NCBI GenBank assembly: GCA_018399435.1
Contig: JAGYOJ010000080.1
Location: 1-7,024 of the forward strand
Direction: 5' to 3'
Length of the DNA stretch: 7,024 nt
Source of the DNA: Actinomycetota bacterium
GTDB lineage: Bacteria > Actinomycetota > Humimicrobiia > Humimicrobiales > Humimicrobiaceae
The notes beneath the pieces were generated by a model that made no database searches, was not told the DNA's origin, and was given only the letters and a program-made list of their open reading frames with translations. The position numbers were made by a program, and so were the translations under genes. Shown in pieces: positions 1-6,179 of the stretch; the first letter of the stretch is position 1, and each line of letters begins with the position of its first letter.

Positions 1-11
1 TTTTTTATATC

Positions 12-881
12 TTATGCCTTTCTGTCTATTAAAAATTTAGCAATATCTATTAATGGTTTGGTATTAATATCTAATTTGCTTATTATTTTTATTGCTTCCT
101 TAACTTTTCTTTCAGCAATCTTTCTTGATTCTTCTAGCCCCCATATCTTTGGGAAAGTATTCTTATTTAATATTTCATCTTTTCCTACAGTTTTTCCCAG
201 TGTTTCCTCATTTGCAGTTATATCCAAAATATCATCAGTGATTTGGAAAACAAGCCCAAGATTTTTTGAAAATTCAATTAATTTTTTTAATTTATCTTCG
301 CTAGCTTTACAAATTAAAGCGCTACATTTTATTGAGGCAGTTATAAGCTTGCCAGTCTTATTATTGTCCATAATCTCTAGCTTTTTCTTAGATAAGTCTT
401 TCCCTGTATAAAAAACGTCTATTACCTGGCCTGAAACCATTCCCTTTGCGCCAGAAGCTTCTGCAATTTCTTTTATTACTTTTAGTTTTGTATCACAGTC
501 TACATCCTGGTATTTAATTATTATATTAAAAGCTTCTGCAAACAAAGCATCTCCTGCAAGGATTGCAATGTCTTCACCAAATATCTTATGGCTGGTTGGC
601 TTCCCCCTCCTAAGGTCATCATTATCTATAGATGGGAGATCATCGTGTATTAATGAATAAGAATGGATAAATTCAATTGCACATGCAGTTGGAAGCACAT
701 TTTTATAATCTTTATCTAAGCTGATGGCTGTAAGCATGCATAATACTGGCCTGAACCTTTTGCCGCCATTTCTAATACTATAGTTTATTGCCTTATTTAA
801 AACTTTAGGCAGTTCATTATAATCTGCAAGTATTTTATACAAATATGAATTAAATTTTTTTACTAAATAATTTGGATACAT
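12..881 (-). CDS. ispA: Polyprenyl synthetase, probably farnesyl diphosphate synthase
   Basis: Trans-isoprenyl diphosphate synthase that adds isopentenyl diphosphate to allylic diphosphates in the cytoplasm. The 289 residues match the family's usual 290-300. Visible are GGKRFRP (39-45), the first aspartate-rich motif HDDLPSIDNDDLRRG (79-93) with a DD-x4-D spacing, SGQVIDV (150-156), NKTGKLI (174-180), and the second aspartate-rich motif DDILD (216-220) followed by LGKTVGKDE...KNTFP. Tyr75 and Ser76, five and four residues before the first motif, match the bacterial type II farnesyl synthase pattern, so a C15 product is likely. Geranylgeranyl synthase is the main alternative. The ATG at 881 is the only start possible before the conserved core because an in-frame TAG lies just upstream. 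The frame ends 11 bases from the left edge; the following gene is not visible. Confidence 0.95.
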   Translation of the reverse strand: MYPNYLVKKFNSYLYKILADYNELPKVLNKAINYSIRNGGKRFRPVLCMLTAISLDKDYKNVLPTACAIEFIHSYSLIHDDLPSIDNDDLRRGKPTSHKIFGEDIAILAGDALFAEAFNIIIKYQDVDCDTKLKVIKEIAEASGAKGMVSGQVIDVFYTGKDLSKKKLEIMDNNKTGKLITASIKCSALICKASEDKLKKLIEFSKNLGLVFQITDDILDITANEETLGKTVGKDEILNKNTFPKIWGLEESRKIAERKVKEAIKIISKLDINTKPLIDIAKFLIDRKA

Positions 882-886
882 TTCCT
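882..886 (-). promoter_or_regulatory. Ribosome-binding-like AGGAA abutting the ispA start
   Basis: Minus-strand AGGAA directly touches the ATG of ispA (ATAGGAAATG), leaving far less than the usual 5-9 base spacing. The upstream frame is closed by TAG at 885-887, and no other ATG precedes the conserved core. The start at 881 is therefore retained although the site is poorly spaced. A TTG at residue 14 is the only nearby alternative start noticed, and it has no visible ribosome-binding site. Confidence 0.4.
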
Positions 887-902
887 ATTTTTATGATAGA
901 AA

Positions 903-1316
903 TTATTTACCAGAGTTTAAATCTATAAGTATTTTACCTAATATTCCATTTATGAATTTAGGAGTGTCATCTTTTTGTCCAAGGACCTTGGCAATTTCAA
1001 TAGCCTCGTCCACTGATACTTTTAATGGTATATCGTCTAAATAATACATTTCATAAATAGCCACTCTTAAAATATTTTTATCAATTATGGCTATTCTATC
1101 TAAAGACCAGTTTTTGACTACCTTCTCTATTATCTTATCAATTTCACTTTTTTTATCATTAACCCCTTTGACTAATTTTATTGAAAAATCACTAATTTTA
1201 TTGCCAAGCAAAATCTCATTATTTATTATATCTATGGCTTTTTTGCCCATTAAATCACTTTGATATAGGATGATTATTGCACTTTCCCTGCTTTCCCTTC
1301 TTGACATTTTTACCAT
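903..1316 (-). CDS. nusB: Transcription antitermination factor NusB
   Basis: Small all-helical RNA-binding protein that pairs with NusE (ribosomal protein S10) on boxA RNA during rRNA operon antitermination. Its 137 residues are the normal length. Recognisable blocks are SRRESRESAIIILYQSD (5-21), the family's start motif; NWSLDRIAIIDKNILRVAIYEM (69-90); IPLKVSVDEAIEIAKVLG (96-113); and KFINGILGKI (120-129). The ATG at 1316 is 2 bases after the efp stop and has AGGA about 13 bases upstream, inside the end of efp. The ATG at 1307 (residue 4) is a possible alternative that leaves the conserved core intact. The efp-nusB pair is a common arrangement in Gram-positive-type bacteria. ispA follows after a 21-base gap. 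Confidence 0.96.
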   Translation of the reverse strand: MVKMSRRESRESAIIILYQSDLMGKKAIDIINNEILLGNKISDFSIKLVKGVNDKKSEIDKIIEKVVKNWSLDRIAIIDKNILRVAIYEMYYLDDIPLKVSVDEAIEIAKVLGQKDDTPKFINGILGKILIDLNSGK

Positions 1317-1318
1317 AA

Positions 1319-1879
1319 TTATTTGCTTATCCTAGTTATATATTCGCCAGTTCTTGTATCTACCTTAATTATATCACCTTCATTAATAAATAATGGAACT
1401 TGTACCATTGCTCCTGTTTTTATTTTTGCTGGTTTAAATGAGCTTCCTACTGTATCGCCTTTTACACCTGGTTGGGTTTTTATAATCTCTGTTTCTATAA
1501 ATATGGGTAAATCAATTGAAATTGGCCTTCCCTCATAAAATGCTACCTTAACCTCCATATTTTCTTCTAAAAAGTCCTTTTTATCTTCAATATTTTTTTC
1601 ACTTATTGGAACTTGCTCATAAGTTTCTGTATCCATGAAAATATAATGTATATCCTTGTATAAAAATTGCATGTTTCTAAAATCAAGTATTGCTTGTTTT
1701 ACCTTTTCTGCAGATCTGAAAGTTTTTTCAATTATGGCTCCGGTATCTAAATTCTTTAATTTAGTTTTTACAAAAGCTTGGCCTTTCCCAGGCTTTACAT
1801 GCTGGAAAAATAAGACCTTATATAAATTGTCTTCATATTCTATAGTCATTCCATTTTTTAAATCATTAGTTGTAACCAT
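1319..1879 (-). CDS. efp: Translation elongation factor P
   Basis: Ribosome-binding factor that enters between the P and E sites and rescues ribosomes stalled at consecutive prolines. The 186 residues cover the three beta-barrel domains. The N-terminal KOW-like domain carries the tip loop HVKPGKGQAF with Lys32 at the position that is lysylated, 5-aminopentanolylated or left bare in different bacteria. The middle domain includes MQFLYKD and FMDTETYEQ. The C-terminal OB domain has TQPGVKGDT, KIKTGAMVQVPLFI and the closing DTRTGEY..R signature. A strong Shine-Dalgarno (GAGGGG) lies just before the ATG, the best in this window, consistent with higher expression than its neighbours. It follows pepP by 10 bases and precedes nusB by 2. 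No epmA, epmB or ymfI-like modification gene is in the window, so the state of Lys32 is unknown. Confidence 0.98.
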   Translation of the reverse strand: MVTTNDLKNGMTIEYEDNLYKVLFFQHVKPGKGQAFVKTKLKNLDTGAIIEKTFRSAEKVKQAILDFRNMQFLYKDIHYIFMDTETYEQVPISEKNIEDKKDFLEENMEVKVAFYEGRPISIDLPIFIETEIIKTQPGVKGDTVGSSFKPAKIKTGAMVQVPLFINEGDIIKVDTRTGEYITRISK

Positions 1880-1884
1880 CTCTT

Positions 1885-1890
1885 CCCCTC
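1885..1890 (-). promoter_or_regulatory. Strong Shine-Dalgarno site of efp
   Basis: Read on the minus strand, GAGGGG lies 5 bases before the efp ATG, in the context GAGGGGAAGAGATG. Its first base is the last base of the pepP stop codon TAG. It is clearly the richest ribosome-binding site in the window and supports the efp start at 1879. Confidence 0.75.
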
Positions 1891-3014
1891 TATTCTGTAA
1901 TATTTATATAAGACTTATTAGTATTATATAATACTTCACAACTTTCTTTCTTTATTAAAACCATGTCTTCAATCCTTACCCCTCCAAAACCTTCTACATA
2001 AATTCCAGGCTCAATAGTTATAATCATGTTTTCCTTTAAAACCGTATCATAATTATTGCTAACTATGGGCATTTCATGCACCTCCAGCCCTACACCATGT
2101 CCAAGGCTGTGGCCAAAATTATTTCCATATCCATTTTTACTGATGTAATCCCTTGCTACCTTATCAAGCTCTTTGCAAGTAATTCCTTCTTTGCATTTTT
2201 CTATAGCTAACAATTGGGCCTGTAAAACTATATCATAAATCTTTTTAAATTTGTGGTTATTTTTATTATTTATAAAAAAAGTTCTGGTAATATCAGAACA
2301 ATAATTATTATATATGCAGCCAAAATCCATTAAAAGTAAACCAGGTTTTATCTTTTCCTTGCCAGAAACATGGTGAGGTAAGGCAGAATTAGAATTATTA
2401 GCTACAATTATGTCAAATGACTTGCCGCTTGCACCAGCTTTTATCATATATCTTTCTAGATCAAAAGCAATTTCTATTTCAGAATAGTTATAAATTCTTT
2501 TAATTTCTGTATCTAAAATATTTTTTATAGCAATATCTGCAATATTACATGATTTTTTTATATAATCTATTTCAATTTGGTCTTTAACTACCCTCAAATT
2601 CTCTAAAATACTCCCTGCACTAATTAAATTCTTGCTAAACCTTTTAGAAATTTCTTTTATTTTTTTATACTCTTCCAAGTTAACATTTTTTTCCTCAATG
2701 CCAATTTTTTTGCCTTCTATAGCAGATATAGCAGTTTTTAGTTTTTTATACTTTTTACTCCTAAATTGAATTATTTCAATACCTTCCCTGGAGCTTTTTT
2801 TTGCCTGTTCAAAATAAATAAAATGTACAATTAGATAAATATTGTTTTTATCAATTAATAAAAAACTTCCAGAATCCTTTCCATAAAACCCGGTAATATA
2901 AAATATGTTTTTATCCTTTAGCAATAAGATAGCATCTAAATTTTCCTTTTCTATTGCTTCCCTTAATTTTTTTATCCTTAATTTGTAATTGTTTATTTTT
3001 ACCATCCTATTCAT
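1890..3014 (-). CDS. pepP: Xaa-Pro aminopeptidase / M24 metallopeptidase
   Basis: Cytoplasmic dinuclear-metal peptidase of the M24B family, predicted to remove N-terminal residues that precede proline. It has 374 residues, close to the usual 350-360. The creatinase-like N-terminal domain (about 10-145) is followed by the pita-bread catalytic domain. All five expected metal ligands are visible: Asp230 (LLMDFG), Asp241 (CSDITRTFF), His306 (GHSLGHGVGLEVHE), Glu335 (ITIEPGIY) and Glu349 (GVRIEDMV); His215 in LPHHVSG is also conserved. The start at 3014 overlaps the preceding pilin-like gene by 8 bases. A second in-frame ATG at 3005 (residue 4) would remove the overlap, but the only purine-rich AGG directly abuts it, so I keep 3014. 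The gene commonly precedes efp, as here. M24B identity is firm; strict prolyl specificity is inferred from family and position. Confidence 0.94.
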   Translation of the reverse strand: MNRMVKINNYKLRIKKLREAIEKENLDAILLLKDKNIFYITGFYGKDSGSFLLIDKNNIYLIVHFIYFEQAKKSSREGIEIIQFRSKKYKKLKTAISAIEGKKIGIEEKNVNLEEYKKIKEISKRFSKNLISAGSILENLRVVKDQIEIDYIKKSCNIADIAIKNILDTEIKRIYNYSEIEIAFDLERYMIKAGASGKSFDIIVANNSNSALPHHVSGKEKIKPGLLLMDFGCIYNNYCSDITRTFFINNKNNHKFKKIYDIVLQAQLLAIEKCKEGITCKELDKVARDYISKNGYGNNFGHSLGHGVGLEVHEMPIVSNNYDTVLKENMIITIEPGIYVEGFGGVRIEDMVLIKKESCEVLYNTNKSYINITE

Positions 3015-4362
3015 TTTTTATTTCTTGCCAATTCTCTATTATTATGCTGCCATAACCTACCGTAGATTCAGGAAGATCATCAGGTAGAAAATCTCTCAAA
3101 TTAGATTCATAATAAATATCAGAATTATTATCAATAATTAAATGTTTTGCGATTAGGCTGCCCCTAAAATAAGTTCCTTCTTCTAATTTTAAATTATTAT
3201 TTGCAATAGCTAAAAATACCCCATCCGGATCACCGCTTGATTTTCCAAAATCTAAATACATGTCTGACATAGACATTAGCAGCAGCAAATCATTTTCTGG
3301 AAATGTGCTTATGTCTGTTGGTGTTAATTTATAATAAACGCTTGTATCTAATTTGCTAATAATCTTGCCCTTACCTTCATATGTAATACTTGCCTTACCG
3401 CCGCTGCTAGAACCTATGTAGACATTTCCATCAACTATAATATTGCCATTAATTTGCAAAATTCCATTATCATCAAAATATAAGTAACTTGAGTCTAAGC
3501 CGGTCCCAGTAATGCTATTTTCACTAATTTCCAAGTCTCCTGTTACATATGTCTTATTTGTCAGCCCATCAATATAATCCTGGTCTATAACAATCATAGG
3601 CAGATGCATAACATTCGTATAGTAAACATAAACATATACATTATCATTTTTGTCAGGATTGATAGGATCAATCAATTGGCCATTAACATCATACATTAGC
3701 CCGCCAAGGTATAATATAATTGAATTACTTTCACCTCCAACTGAAGGATACCCTATATAAGAATTGCCTCCAAGAGTTATATCTTCTCTAACATATAAAG
3801 GGCCCTCTAAAAACTTTACGCTTCCCCTGAGGTTTAATACCCCATTAGTATAGAACGGGCCGTGTATTGATGTCTGGGAAGCTGAAACATCTCCAGAGTT
3901 CATGGGATCGCTTGAATAGATATAATCATATATATCTATTTCATCGCCGCCTGTAATATTTATAAATACTTTAACCGTTCTTTCAGAGCCGCTCTTATCT
4001 ATGCCATTTGAAATAACATTATAACCTATTAAATTTCCATTATCATAAGCTTCTGTATAACTTATAGTAAAACTACCCTGGTTTTCTCCACCCTCAGTTA
4101 CCTGTATAGAATACCCGCTCTCAGGCAATGCCTCTAATTGGCCGTCAAAATAGTTTCGCAACTTGGATTGGAAATTAGCAATACCTGCTTCTGCAAAGTT
4201 AAAAGCGCGCAAATTTTCTTCATCCAGCTCTGTAAATTTAATATTCCTAAAAACATATCCAAGCATAGATGCGGTACCTATTATTACCACAAGCGCAATA
4301 ACTAAAATTAGTATAGTAATATTTCCATTATCTTTCTTTTTTATTTTTCTACCTATTGTCAT
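3007..4362 (-). CDS. PilX/GspK-like pilus assembly protein lacking the +5 glutamate
   Basis: A 451-residue protein with a PilX-type N-terminus. A basic stretch (GRKIKKKDNG) leads to a hydrophobic helix (about 14-37), and then LRAFNFAEAGIANFQSKL (51-68), the classic AxxxAEAGI region of PilX_N proteins. Possible cleavage after Gly13 would put Leu18 at mature +5, where most pilins have Glu; GspK-type tip pseudopilins also lack this Glu. The large remainder is Gly/Asn/Asp-rich and beta-rich, with repeated short strands such as NGNIIVDGNVYIG (305-317) that suggest a beta-solenoid-like or polymer-forming-type exterior. The ending with ENWQEIKNE is usual for these proteins. The start is 2 bases after the previous gene; AAGGA lies 13 bases before the ATG. 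The last 8 bases overlap pepP. It is probably secreted or at a pilus tip; the precise role is inferred. Confidence 0.87.
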   Translation of the reverse strand: MTIGRKIKKKDNGNITILILVIALVVIIGTASMLGYVFRNIKFTELDEENLRAFNFAEAGIANFQSKLRNYFDGQLEALPESGYSIQVTEGGENQGSFTISYTEAYDNGNLIGYNVISNGIDKSGSERTVKVFINITGGDEIDIYDYIYSSDPMNSGDVSASQTSIHGPFYTNGVLNLRGSVKFLEGPLYVREDITLGGNSYIGYPSVGGESNSIILYLGGLMYDVNGQLIDPINPDKNDNVYVYVYYTNVMHLPMIVIDQDYIDGLTNKTYVTGDLEISENSITGTGLDSSYLYFDDNGILQINGNIIVDGNVYIGSSSGGKASITYEGKGKIISKLDTSVYYKLTPTDISTFPENDLLLLMSMSDMYLDFGKSSGDPDGVFLAIANNNLKLEEGTYFRGSLIAKHLIIDNNSDIYYESNLRDFLPDDLPESTVGYGSIIIENWQEIKNE

Positions 4363-4364
4363 AG

Positions 4365-4928
4365 CTAAATATTATTCCTTAATGTTAATTTAGTGCTTAA
4401 ATTCATGGTCCTATTGCTGCTCTGGCCACTTTGGTCAACTGACATATTAATTTCAATGATCTTAATATCTCCCATTTGCTCAATAGCTATTGGAAATTCT
4501 ATTGGCTCCCCAACTCCGGAATAATAATTAAAAAAGTCAGTATTTACTATATTGGATAAAATTACTTTGCCTTCTCCACTATTTATTGATTTAACTAACT
4601 TATAATAAATATCTTCACTTACCAAAGAATAGCTTACTTGTTCAGTGACATCGTCGCTATTTATATCACTTGTAAAGATAATACTATTTTGTGTGGCCTG
4701 GCTAATTTCGCTTGCTTCCCTGACCTCCCTTTTTAAAATATATAATGCTGTCCTTGAATCTATTTCAGAAGTAGTGGTACTTACAACTAAATTCGTTGCA
4801 TTAATAGAAGTAAAATAGGTTAAAGTAATAGTAGATACTACCAATATCATTAATAATAAGACCAGTAATAGCTCAACAAGCGTAAAACCAGACTCCTGTT
4901 TTAATTTATTTTTAAATTTAAATATCAT
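4365..4928 (-). CDS. PilW/GspJ-like prepilin
   Basis: Minor pilin-like protein of 187 residues. A short basic leader (1-14, MIFKFKNKLKQESG) is followed by the cleavage site G/FTLVE, with Glu19 at mature +5, and a strongly hydrophobic helix to about residue 38. The segment SRTALYILKREVREAS (58-73) matches the conserved post-helix region of PilW/GspJ-type proteins, in which an Arg-containing helix precedes the beta domain. The rest is beta-rich and has no further motif I can name. The start is 14 bases after the preceding prepilin stop, and no convincing Shine-Dalgarno sequence precedes this ATG. There is no alternative start before the leader, so coupling to upstream translation is likely. Its place between the GspI-like and PilX/GspK-like genes matches the usual order of minor pilin sets. 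The exact orthologue cannot be settled. Confidence 0.9.
   Translation of the reverse strand: MIFKFKNKLKQESGFTLVELLLVLLLMILVVSTITLTYFTSINATNLVVSTTTSEIDSRTALYILKREVREASEISQATQNSIIFTSDINSDDVTEQVSYSLVSEDIYYKLVKSINSGEGKVILSNIVNTDFFNYYSGVGEPIEFPIAIEQMGDIKIIEINMSVDQSGQSSNRTMNLSTKLTLRNNI
4376..4380 (-). promoter_or_regulatory. Shine-Dalgarno-like AAGGA before the PilX-like gene
   Basis: Minus-strand AAGGA sits inside the last codons of the preceding prepilin gene, 13 bases before the ATG at 4362. The spacing is long, so re-initiation after the upstream stop (2-base gap) may matter as much as this site. Confidence 0.4.
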
Positions 4929-4942
4929 TGTTTAAATAATTT

Positions 4943-5734
4943 TTACATAATTTTCTTTGCATTTAGCCTAGCACTAAATGACGCTATTTTTATATTACCT
5001 GGATACCTAGCTATTTCAGTAGACGCAACTGAATTGCTGGGGCCGCTTTCCGTGCCATCATCATACACCACACTTACATAATAATTATATGAAGCTGTAC
5101 CCCCTGGGTTATCTATATAGCTTAGGTCATCAGAACTTCCAATCAGGCTACCGTCCCTGTATACCTTATATTCCACTATTATTAAATCAGTCTCAGGAGC
5201 ACTCCAGGCCAATACAATAGTCCTGGTAGTCCCATCCCAATCATCATCAGCAATACTTAAATTTGAAGGCGTGGGATAAGCATCAGTGCTACCGGTCGAT
5301 GAATCGCTGCCAGAAGGATAAATTTGCGTGATTACCTCTATTTCTTCCTGCATTGGTTCTTTAAAAACGCTTACCGAAACTTGCTTATAGTTTTCTTCTC
5401 CATCAACCCAAGATACATTATAGTTTATAGTATAGCCCTCTGAATTAATTATTTCATTTTCTAAGCTTCCTTCTGGTGTGCCGCCTACAAGGCCTATATT
5501 CTCATAATCCATTGCCCTTATTTTCTCCATTTCCTCATTAGCTATTGAAATAGCTATAGTTTTTGTCTTATTATATTTAGAAGTGTTTACTGCCATAATA
5601 CTGCTGTGGATTACTATTGCGGTAATAATTGCTATAAGAAAAAATGCAATTATTATCTCCACTAAAGTAAATCCACTTTCACTGCTTACATATTTCTTAT
5701 ATTTTTTAAATAAGAATTGAAAAAAATTTAACAT
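4943..5734 (-). CDS. PilV/GspI-like prepilin with C-terminal fibronectin type III-like domain
   Basis: Type IV pilin-like protein of 263 residues. A long basic leader (1-21) ends in the prepilin peptidase site SG/FTLVE, cleaved after Gly21, with the expected glutamate at mature +5 (Glu26). A hydrophobic helix (about 22-45) follows. The stretch around 64-80 (ANEEMEKIRAMDYENIG) is typical of PilV/GspI-type minor pilins. After a Ser/Gly/Thr-rich linker (about 140-152), residues 153-240 look like a fibronectin type III fold: PSNLSI, Trp177 in LAWSAP, YKVYRDG, then YNYYVSVVYDDGTESGPSNSV-like final strands. A short basic tail ends the protein. It starts 8 bases after aroQ, with only a weak AGG about 12 bases before the ATG. 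The role is inferred: a minor pilin whose exposed domain could contact a surface or partner protein. Prepilin status is firm; the FN3 call is by eye. Confidence 0.88.
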   Translation of the reverse strand: MLNFFQFLFKKYKKYVSSESGFTLVEIIIAFFLIAIITAIVIHSSIMAVNTSKYNKTKTIAISIANEEMEKIRAMDYENIGLVGGTPEGSLENEIINSEGYTINYNVSWVDGEENYKQVSVSVFKEPMQEEIEVITQIYPSGSDSSTGSTDAYPTPSNLSIADDDWDGTTRTIVLAWSAPETDLIIVEYKVYRDGSLIGSSDDLSYIDNPGGTASYNYYVSVVYDDGTESGPSNSVASTEIARYPGNIKIASFSARLNAKKIM

Positions 5735-5742
5735 TTTAGATA

Positions 5743-6177
5743 TTAGCCTAATAAATCATTAGCCGCAAAAAGGGCTAATTTATATCCATTTAAGCCAAAT
5801 CCACCTATGATACCCTTCACTGCTGGAGAAATTACTGATCTTTTTCTCCAATCTTCCCTATTGAAAATATTTGATATGTGGACTTCTATTGTTGGAATTT
5901 TAGAAGCAACTATTGCGTCATGCAAGCTGTAACTGTAATGGGTTAATGCCCCAGGGTTAATTATTATAGCATCTATATTCCCTATTGCTTCATGAATTTT
6001 ATCTATTATTTTGCCTTCTGAATTTGATTGAAAGTATTCAAGAGTAATATCATTGCTTTTACTATAGGATTTTAAATCACCCAAAATTATATCAAAACTC
6101 TTGTCCCCATATATTTTTTCTTCCCTTTTGCCTAGAAGATTAAGATTTGGCCCATTAATTATTATTATATTTTTCAT
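5743..6177 (-). CDS. aroQ: 3-dehydroquinate dehydratase, type II
   Basis: Cytoplasmic shikimate-pathway enzyme that dehydrates 3-dehydroquinate to 3-dehydroshikimate. At 144 residues it has the normal length for the type II (dodecameric, flavodoxin-like) family, which is unrelated to type I AroD. Visible signatures are NGPNLNLLGKRE (residues 8-19) with the catalytic loop Arg18 and Tyr23 (in IYG), INPGALTHYS (73-82) with substrate-binding Asn74, and EVHISNIFNRE (98-108) with catalytic His100. The C-terminal GGFGLNGYKLAL block is also typical. The ATG is 2 bases after the aroB stop. A weak GGAA sits about 6 bases before it, inside the last aroB codons, which fits translational coupling. It takes the product of the gene immediately upstream. 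The three prepilin genes follow 8 bases downstream. Confidence 0.98.
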   Translation of the reverse strand: MKNIIIINGPNLNLLGKREEKIYGDKSFDIILGDLKSYSKSNDITLEYFQSNSEGKIIDKIHEAIGNIDAIIINPGALTHYSYSLHDAIVASKIPTIEVHISNIFNREDWRKRSVISPAVKGIIGGFGLNGYKLALFAANDLLG

Positions 6178-6179
6178 GT

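Noticed and set aside
1..6. T-run at the left edge as a terminator for the operon
   Set aside because: On the coding (minus) strand this is an A-run, and no stem precedes it, so it cannot serve as an intrinsic terminator for the leftward genes.
58..411. Plus-strand open frame of 117 codons opposite ispA
   Set aside because: It is antisense to a well-conserved enzyme, rich in Phe/Ser/Leu as expected from reversed AT-rich coding sequence, and has no recognisable domain.
1323..1931. Plus-strand open frames of 71 and 91 codons opposite efp
   Set aside because: They are shadows of the efp reading frame with no conserved motif or plausible ribosome-binding context.
4163..4393. Plus-strand open frame of 76 codons with a hydrophobic stretch
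   Set aside because: The hydrophobic run is the complement of the PilX-like transmembrane helix codons. It crosses the junction of two real genes and has no independent support.
3007..5734. Pilin cassette as a recently acquired mobile element
   Set aside because: No terminal repeats, integrase or transposase are seen, base composition looks like the neighbours, and spacing is operon-like. The two prepilins encode the same FTLVE motif with different codons, which argues against a recent duplication.
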